36,994 bases of DNA from JAKJGV01 sp964617565. Its GTDB lineage: Bacteria; Verrucomicrobiota; Kiritimatiellia; CAIQIC01; JAGNIJ01. The translations under genes and the position numbers were made by a program. The stretch covers positions 1 through 36,994 of the forward strand of contig CAZTYH010000024.1 of NCBI GenBank assembly GCA_964617565.1. Reading direction: 5' to 3'. Positions 31,739 to 36,994 of this stretch are shown piece after piece. The notes below the pieces were generated by a model that was not told the DNA's origin, ran no database searches, and saw nothing but the letters and a program-made list of their open reading frames with translations. Every line of letters starts with the position of its first letter. Within the stretch, counting starts at the first letter, position 1.

Positions 31739-34281
31739 TTACAGCTCCTCGTCTTCCATTTGATTCTGGGGAATTTCCCCATCCAGATCTATCAGAATCT
31801 CGCGCGGATCGGACCCGCGGGGCGGCCCGACAATCCCACGCTCCTCCAGGATGTCCACCAACCGCGCCGCACGTGTGTAACCGATCCGCAACCGCCTTTG
31901 CAATGACGATGTGGAAGCGCGGCGCGTCTGGCGGATAACCTCGATCGCCGCTTCGAGCAAGTCGTCGTCTTCCTCCATGTCGGGCAGGTCCGCGCCCTTC
32001 TTCTCGATTTTCTGGTGAATCTCGGCCTCGTATTCGGGCTCCGCCTGTTGCCTGATGAACTCCACGACGCGGCGCAACTCGGCATCGCTGGTCATCGTGC
32101 CCTGGGCTCGTATGAGNNNNNNNNNNNNNNNNNNNNNNNNNNNNNNNNNNNNNNNNNNNNNNNNNNNNNNNNNNNNNNNNNNNNNNNNNNNNNNNNNNNN
32201 NNNNNNNNNNNNNNNNCCACGACGCGGCGCAACTCGGCATCGCTGGTCATCGTGCCCTGGGCTCGTATGAGTTTGCTGCTGCCGGGCGGCAGGAAGAGCA
32301 TGTCGCCCTTGCCGAGCAACTTATCTGCGCCGGTGGCATCGAGAATCGTGCGGCTGTCCACCTTCTGCGCAACCTGGAAAGAAATGCGCGCCGGAAAATT
32401 CGCCTTGATCGTGCCGGTGATGACATTGACGGACGGGCGCTGCGTCGCCAGGATCATATGAATACCGACGGCGCGGGAGAGCTGCGCAAGCCGCGCGATC
32501 GAGTTTTCGATTTCGGCCTGCGCAACGAGCATCAGGTCAGCCAGCTCATCCACCACGATCACGATATAAGGCAGCCGGTCGGGCGTGCGTTCTTCCTCTT
32601 CCGCGTCCCCCGCTTCTCCCTCTTCGAAAAGCTCCGCCTGTTTCACGATCGGGCGGCTGTTGAAAGCCTTGATATTGCGCACCCCGGCCTTCGCGAAGAT
32701 CCGGTAGCGCTTTTCCATTTCGGTGATCGCCCAGCGCAGCCCGATCGCCACCTTCTTCGCATCGGTAATCACCGGCACCACGAGGTGCGGCAGCTTATTA
32801 TATTGAGTGAACTCCACGATCTTCGGATCAATGAGCATCAGCCGCATCTCGTCCGGCGTCCGCGCCATGAGCAATCCCGCAAGGATCGAATTCATGCAGA
32901 CCGTTTTGCCCGAGCCGGTGGCACCCGCGATCAACATGTGCGGCATCTCCGCAAGGTCCGCCACGATTTCACGCCCGGCCACATCCTTGCCGAGCGCAAG
33001 AGGCAGCGCCGCCTTGCCCGACTGCCAGGCGTCGCTCTCCATGATTTCGCGCAGGAAAACCATGGTCGTCTTGGAATTCGGCACCTCGATACCCACGACG
33101 CCTTTGCCCGGAATCGGGGCCTGCACACGAATACTTTCGGCCTTCATCGCCAGCGCGATATTGTTGCTGAGCTGCGCGATTTTCTCCACGCGCACACCCG
33201 GCGCGGGAAGCAGTTCGTACCGGGTCACGACGGGGCCCCGCTCCACGTTTGTAACGTCCACTTCCACGCCGAACTCGGAGAGCGTTTCCTTCAAAACGGC
33301 AGCGGAAGCCTGGAAATCGCCCGAGATCGCGCGCGCCGACTCGGGCGGAAGCGGATCAAGCAAATCCAGCGAGGGCGAACGATATCCGGAAGGCGGAGAA
33401 GACATCACGACGGATTTCGTATCTGCCGCGACCGGCTCCCTCGGCTTGTCCTTGCGCGGCACGGCAACGATGGGTTTCTCCGGCTCCGGCTTTATCGGCG
33501 GTGCGGCCGGAGCGGGCGCCGGCTGGACGCGCGGCGGCGAAATGATCACCGCGGGGCCGATCGCCGGCTTGGGTTCCGGCGCGCGCGCGCGGGTTGTCTC
33601 CTGCTCTTTCATCACTTCTTCAAGGCGCTTGCGCCGCTTGGCGATCTCCCGCTCTTCCCGCTCAATCTGCGCCTTCTGATCGCGACGCTCGGTGATCATT
33701 TGATCCACCTTGCGATAGGCCGCGTCGCCCAGGAACGCCAGTTGGCGCGCGAGAACGATCGGATGGATCTCGATCAACACGAAGACAAGGGCAATCAACA
33801 ACCCATACACAAGGATCAAGCTGCCCACCGTGCCGAGGAATCGGACCAGAAGCCCGTCAGCCAGAAGATAACCGACCTCGCCGCCGCCACCGGTAAGGCC
33901 AAGCCGTCCCCCCAATCCTTCCCACGCCGGAACATGCACCTGGAAAAGGATGCATAGCATCAGCAGGATCCCCGCCATCCAGGCTATCTTCGGCCAGACA
34001 AGCCCCTCTCTCTTGAAAATCAGGAGCAGCCCGGAGGCCATCAGAACCGGCGGAAAAATATAAGCCGCGAGGCCCAGCGCGACGAACAGGCTGAAAGAAA
34101 GCCAGGCGCCCGCGGGACCGATGAAGTTGCGGGCCGGATTGTTCGGAGGCTGCCGGAAAACGGGCAGATCCTCCGGCACATAAGACAGGAGACTCAATAA
34201 CACCAGCAGGCTGAATGCAATGAGGATAATGCCCCAAAACTCCTGCCAACCGGTACGTACAGTTTTCTTGGTCACAGCCAT
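31739..34281 (-). CDS. ftsK: FtsK/SpoIIIE DNA translocase (interrupted by assembly gap)
   Basis: A DNA translocase of chromosome segregation. Four N-terminal membrane helices (about 12-33, 59-90, 98-114, 145-172) precede a charged and Pro-rich linker to about 320. The motor follows: Walker A GATGSGKT (453-460), Walker B YIVIVVDELAD (572-582), HMILATQRPSVNV and TGADKLLGKGDMLFL. The C-terminal gamma winged-helix domain (RRLRIGYTRAARLVDILEERGIVG as landmark, split RRLRIGYTRAARLV and ILEERGIVGPP) lies past a 100-N gap. Removing the gap plus one copy of the 55-bp duplicate (155 bases) leaves 2388 bases, exactly 796 codons including stop, a complete 795-residue protein. The gap is therefore not biological. 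Confidence 0.95.
32062..32271. other. Assembly gap (100 N) flanked by exact 55-bp duplicate
   Basis: Bases 32062-32116 and 32217-32271 are identical, 55 bases each, on either side of Ns at 32117-32216. The repeat lies inside ftsK codons, and collapsing it restores the frame. An overlap of 55 equals a common assembler k-mer length. It is not a target-site duplication. Confidence 0.95.
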
Positions 34282-34308
34282 GCCCGTAACATATCAGCCT
34301 CACGGGGC

Positions 34309-34330
34309 AAGTTTCCAGTTTCAAGTTTGC
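34309..34330. repeat. AGTTTCCAGTTTCAAGTTT-type degenerate repeat
   Basis: AAGTTTCCAGTTTCAAGTTT lies in the divergent gap upstream of ftsK and the universal stress gene, with a 7-8-base rhythm. It belongs to the same broad class as 14214-14237. Confidence 0.5.
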
Positions 34331-34351
34331 TTCTCTGCTTCTAATCCACGC

Positions 34352-34380
34352 TCGACAAGACCGGGGCGGCGACGCATGAT
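34352..34380 (+). promoter_or_regulatory. Candidate promoter of the universal stress gene
   Basis: TCGACA (34352-34357), 17-base spacer, CATGAT (34375-34380), about 30 bases before the ATG. Five of six and four of six consensus matches. Confidence 0.35.
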
Positions 34381-34409
34381 CATTTCCGCAATCTCCGGAG
34401 GCTGGATAC

Positions 34410-35255
34410 ATGATCAAGAGCATTCTCGTCTGCACCGACGGCTCGGAATACAGCGACGTCGCAACGGAGTACGGAATCCACCTGGCCACGCGCCTCAAGG
34501 CGCGCATCCTCGGGCTGCACGTGCTTGACCAGCGCATGCTCGACGGCCCCCTGCTCGCGGACATCTCCGGCTGGATCGGCGCGCAACCCTACGCCGCACA
34601 GGTTCAATCCTTCCGGAAACTCATGGAAGAGAAAGGCGAAGCGGTTATAGGTTCGTTCAGCCAGAAGTGCCGCAGCGCCGGGCTCGAGCCGGAAACCCGG
34701 GTGAAGCTCGGGCATCCGCCCAGCGTGATCCTGGAAGAGGAGGCCCGGGCGGAACTGGTGGTGATGGGCCAAAAAGGCGAGCACGCCGGCGTCATCGGCG
34801 AACTAACCGGCTCGATCGTGGAACGCGTAGTGCGCCATTCCGTAAAGCCGTGCCTGGTCACGCCCGCCCGGTTCTCGCCCATTACCCGGATCCTGGTCGC
34901 ATACGACGGCAGCGGGCATTCCAGTAAAGCACTGCAGGAAGCGGCCGAATTGACAGCGGCATTGAACCTGCCGGTCACGGCCGTGACCGTGGCCGAAGGA
35001 GGGAACCGCGAGCGGGCCGAAGAAATATCGCGGGATGCCGTCAAAATCATGCAGTCTCACGAATGCCGGCAGTCCTCGGCGCGCGTGATCGAGGGCAACG
35101 CATCCACCGTGATCATGGAGGCCGCGCGCCAGGAAAAATGCGACTTTATCGTACTCGGCGCTTACGGACACAACCGCATTCGCGAAATGATGATCGGCAG
35201 CACGACAACGCAGATCCTGTCACGGGCGAAGATGCCGGTCATGCTGGTGAGATGA
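34410..35255 (+). CDS. Tandem universal stress protein (two Usp domains)
   Basis: A 281-residue cytoplasmic protein made of two Usp domains. The first (1-150) starts IKSILVCTDGSEYSDVA and has ELVVMGQKGEHAG...TGSIVERVV near its ATP-binding loop. The second (about 158-281) starts ITRILVAYDGSGHSSKA and ends with IVLGAYGHNRIREMMIGST, a good match to the GxxG-x9-GS/T nucleotide-binding pattern. The first domain's loop is one residue longer and may bind ATP less well. Double-Usp proteins are induced by stress or growth arrest in other bacteria. GGAGG precedes the ATG. rmuC starts 24 bases downstream, so co-transcription is likely, though a functional link is unclear. Confidence 0.93.
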   Translation: MIKSILVCTDGSEYSDVATEYGIHLATRLKARILGLHVLDQRMLDGPLLADISGWIGAQPYAAQVQSFRKLMEEKGEAVIGSFSQKCRSAGLEPETRVKLGHPPSVILEEEARAELVVMGQKGEHAGVIGELTGSIVERVVRHSVKPCLVTPARFSPITRILVAYDGSGHSSKALQEAAELTAALNLPVTAVTVAEGGNRERAEEISRDAVKIMQSHECRQSSARVIEGNASTVIMEAARQEKCDFIVLGAYGHNRIREMMIGSTTTQILSRAKMPVMLVR

Positions 35256-35279
35256 GAAAAAGGGAAAGCGTTCAGGTTT

Positions 35280-36326
35280 ATGGAATGGATCATCGCCATT
35301 ATCGTTGCCGCCGTGGTGATTGCCGCCGCGCTCTGGATTCGCGCGTCACTCGTTAAGGCGCTTTCCGAGCCGCGTAGCGACCAGGCGCTCGCCCTGCTGC
35401 AGAACCAGGTCAACGCGCTGAACGCGCAACTCTCGCAGGCACTCGAACAAACACGTAAATCGCTGGACACACGCCTCGATAACGCGGCGCAGGTGATCCA
35501 GGGCGTAAGCAGGCAGCTCGGTCAGCTTGACGAGTCTTCGCGCCGCATTTTTGAAATTGGAAAAGACATGGCAGGACTCCAGGAAGTGCTGCGTTCGCCC
35601 AAGCTCCGCGGCAACCTGAGCGAACTTTTTCTCGGCGATCTGCTCTCGCAGATCCTGCCCTCCGAGCATTACCGCATGCAATACGCCTTCCGCAGCGGCG
35701 AGGTGGTGGATGCCATCATCATACTGAAAGCCGGATTTGTGCCGGTTGACGCCAAGTTCCCCCTGGAAAATTTCCGCAAATTTGCCGAAGCGCAGGGCGA
35801 CGACGAAAAAAAGGCGGCGCGCCGCACTTTTGTCCGCGACGTCAAAATCCATATTGACGCGATCGCGGGAAAATATATCCGCACGGACGAGGGCACGTTC
35901 GATTTCGCGCTCATGTACATCCCGGCCGAAAACGTTTATTACGAAACCATCATCAAGGACGACGATTTCGGCGGCGACATGTCGCTCTTCAACTACGCCC
36001 TCGGGAAGCGGGTGATCCCTGTTTCACCCAACAGCTTTTATGCCTATCTGCAAACCATACTGCTCGGACTGAAAGGCCTGCGCGTTGAAGAAAGCGCCCG
36101 TGAAATGCTCAATCGGCTCGCCGGCCTGCGAAAGGAATTCGAGCGGTTCGACGAAGCCTTCCGCCTGGTCGGCCAGCACCTCGATAATTCCGTCAAGAAA
36201 TTCGGCGAGGCCGAAAAGCGGCTGGGGAAACTCGACGGAAAGATGGAGCAGATTGACGGCGTTGTGAAAGGGCTCGAGCCGGGGACGGAAGAGAGGAGTC
36301 AGAGGTCAGAAGTCAGCGGGCAGTAG
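35280..36326 (+). CDS. rmuC: RmuC-family protein
   Basis: A 348-residue protein, shorter than E. coli RmuC (475). An N-terminal membrane helix (WIIAIIVAAVVIAAALWI) is followed by a coiled coil (about 35-90) and the RmuC domain with its conserved core: LRGNLSELFLGDLLSQILP as landmark, GEVVDAIIILKAGFVPVDAKFPLENF split into VVDAIIILKAG and VPVDAKFPLENF, and EGTFDFALMYIPAENVYYE. RmuC limits inverted-repeat rearrangements in E. coli and has a predicted nuclease-like fold. The last residues (RSQRSEVSGQ) are encoded by an intergenic-type repeat that also supplies the TAG stop, so the natural end may have been replaced by repeat spread. Confidence 0.9.
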   Translation: MEWIIAIIVAAVVIAAALWIRASLVKALSEPRSDQALALLQNQVNALNAQLSQALEQTRKSLDTRLDNAAQVIQGVSRQLGQLDESSRRIFEIGKDMAGLQEVLRSPKLRGNLSELFLGDLLSQILPSEHYRMQYAFRSGEVVDAIIILKAGFVPVDAKFPLENFRKFAEAQGDDEKKAARRTFVRDVKIHIDAIAGKYIRTDEGTFDFALMYIPAENVYYETIIKDDDFGGDMSLFNYALGKRVIPVSPNSFYAYLQTILLGLKGLRVEESAREMLNRLAGLRKEFERFDEAFRLVGQHLDNSVKKFGEAEKRLGKLDGKMEQIDGVVKGLEPGTEERSQRSEVSGQ

Positions 36327-36385
36327 CCAGAAGGCAGCAGTCAAAGGCCGGATTCCCGGTCCCTGCTCTCTGCCCCCTGATTTGA
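36297..36385. repeat. GTCAGAGGTCAGAAGTCAG-type repeat at the rmuC end
   Basis: AGTCAGAGGTCAGAAGTCAG and TAGCCAGAAGGCAGCAGTC are followed by inverted-sense words (CCCTGCTCTCTGCCCCCTGA). It encodes the last rmuC codons and the stop (TAG 36324-36326) and fills the gap to parA. Same family as 22717-22743. Confidence 0.65.
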
Positions 36386-36388
36386 CGC

Positions 36389-36417
36389 TTGTCCCGCTTC
36401 AAACCTCCGCTTATTCT
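36389..36417 (+). promoter_or_regulatory. Candidate promoter of parA
   Basis: TTGTCC (36389-36394), 17-base spacer, TATTCT (36412-36417). The ATG at 36429 would be only a few bases past the start of the transcript, and no RBS is visible, so the message may be almost leaderless. Confidence 0.35.
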
Positions 36418-36428
36418 ACGGCCCGATT

Positions 36429-36994
36429 ATGGCGACTCCGGTCATAGCAATTGCCAACCAGAAAGGCGGCGTGGGAAAAACCACGACCGCCATCAACCTG
36501 GCCGCCTGCCTCACAGTTCAGCGGCAGAACATTCTTCTCATTGATCTCGACCCCCAGGCAAACGCCACCAGTGGACTCGGGGTTGAGAAAACGCCCGGGC
36601 AAAGCATTTACAAAGCCCTGCTCGGCGAAATCAGTGTGGAAAACGTCATTCGTCCGACGACATACAAGCGGCTCGACATCATCGCCTCCGAACTCGACCT
36701 TGCGGGTGCCGAGGTGGACATCGCGCGGGCGGACAATTACCTGCACCGGCTCAAGGAATCGCTCGCTCCCATCCTGGAGCAGGATCGTTACGATTTCATT
36801 TTCGTGGATTGCCCCCCGTCTCTGGGCATTCTCACCATGAACGCGCTGACCGCAGCGGAATCGCTCCTCATCCCCCTGCAATGCGAATACTACGCGTTGG
36901 AGGGCTTGAGCGTGATCATTGATCTTGTCGAAAAGCTGCGGACCAGCGGTACCAATCCGCAGTTGCACCTCGAAGGCATCATCATGACGATGTA
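36429..36994 (+). CDS. parA: ParA/Soj chromosome-partitioning ATPase (3' truncated by window)
   Basis: The first 188 codons of a ParA-type ATPase; the frame runs off the window end. The deviant Walker A is KGGVGKTT (12-19), followed by IDLDPQANATSGLG, Walker B region FIFVDCPPSLGILTMNALTA as a landmark (20 residues) and IPLQCEYYALEGLS. These match chromosomal ParA/Soj rather than MinD. ParA binds DNA and ATP and, with ParB at parS, segregates origins; parB usually follows and should lie beyond the window. It starts just after the repeat at the rmuC end. Confidence 0.94.
   Translation, partial: MATPVIAIANQKGGVGKTTTAINLAACLTVQRQNILLIDLDPQANATSGLGVEKTPGQSIYKALLGEISVENVIRPTTYKRLDIIASELDLAGAEVDIARADNYLHRLKESLAPILEQDRYDFIFVDCPPSLGILTMNALTAAESLLIPLQCEYYALEGLSVIIDLVEKLRTSGTNPQLHLEGIIMTM

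Noticed and set aside
32062..32271. Direct 55-bp repeat as an insertion-sequence target duplication
   Set aside because: Known target duplications are far shorter, and removing one copy with the Ns restores a full ftsK frame.
32458..33957. Long plus-strand open frame opposite ftsK
   Set aside because: It runs antisense to conserved FtsK motifs and has no domain of its own.

Overview
The window is a GC-rich bacterial chromosome segment. It carries a typical core set (glyQS, ettA, ftsK-rodZ-pgsA, rmuC, the start of parA), an [FeFe]-hydrogenase with a NuoE-type partner, and many signal-peptide-bearing proteins of unknown function. An anaerobic, fermentative, Gram-negative-like bacterium fits best. 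The large PKD/BIG2-type secreted proteins, the PF10091 glycoside hydrolase and several families of degenerate intergenic repeats suggest the PVC superphylum, perhaps Kiritimatiellota. That placement is inference only; no rRNA is present. No tRNA, rRNA, CRISPR array, transposase or phage gene was seen.

Layout. 1-1860 (+): the 3' end of a hydrogenase catalytic subunit, a NuoE/HndA subunit and two tandem receiver-only response regulators. 1973-3685 (-): a hybrid histidine kinase convergent with them. 3702-12452 (-): a run of secreted or membrane proteins centred on a 1515-residue multidomain protein. 12740-16518 (-): glycyl-tRNA synthetase and a PF10091 glycoside hydrolase. 16572-20770 (-): a compact cluster of a CsgG/PEGA lipoprotein-like protein, a DUF456 membrane protein, an exported protein with twelve GND-Y repeats, and a HEAT-repeat protein. 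21043-22719 (+): ettA. 22770-24591: a secreted protein and a divergent LacI-type regulator sharing operator-like sites. 24610-25074 (+): a YacP-type NYN nuclease. 25129-29011 (-): a three-gene cassette of a zinc-ribbon/OB-fold membrane protein, a TctA-family permease and a YdjM-like membrane hydrolase. 29402-30553 (+): an SGNH hydrolase. 30581-34281 (-): ftsK-rodZ-pgsA. 34410-36994 (+): a double universal stress protein, rmuC and parA.

Three points matter most. First, the 100-N gap inside ftsK is flanked by an exact 55-bp duplication; removing the gap and one copy restores a complete 795-codon gene, so the gap is an assembly artefact. Second, the OB-fold/TctA/YdjM cassette and the GND-Y repeat cluster are the best candidates for undescribed systems. 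Third, short degenerate repeats sit between genes throughout; in two cases they supply a gene's stop codon, and in one they appear to encode a signal peptide.
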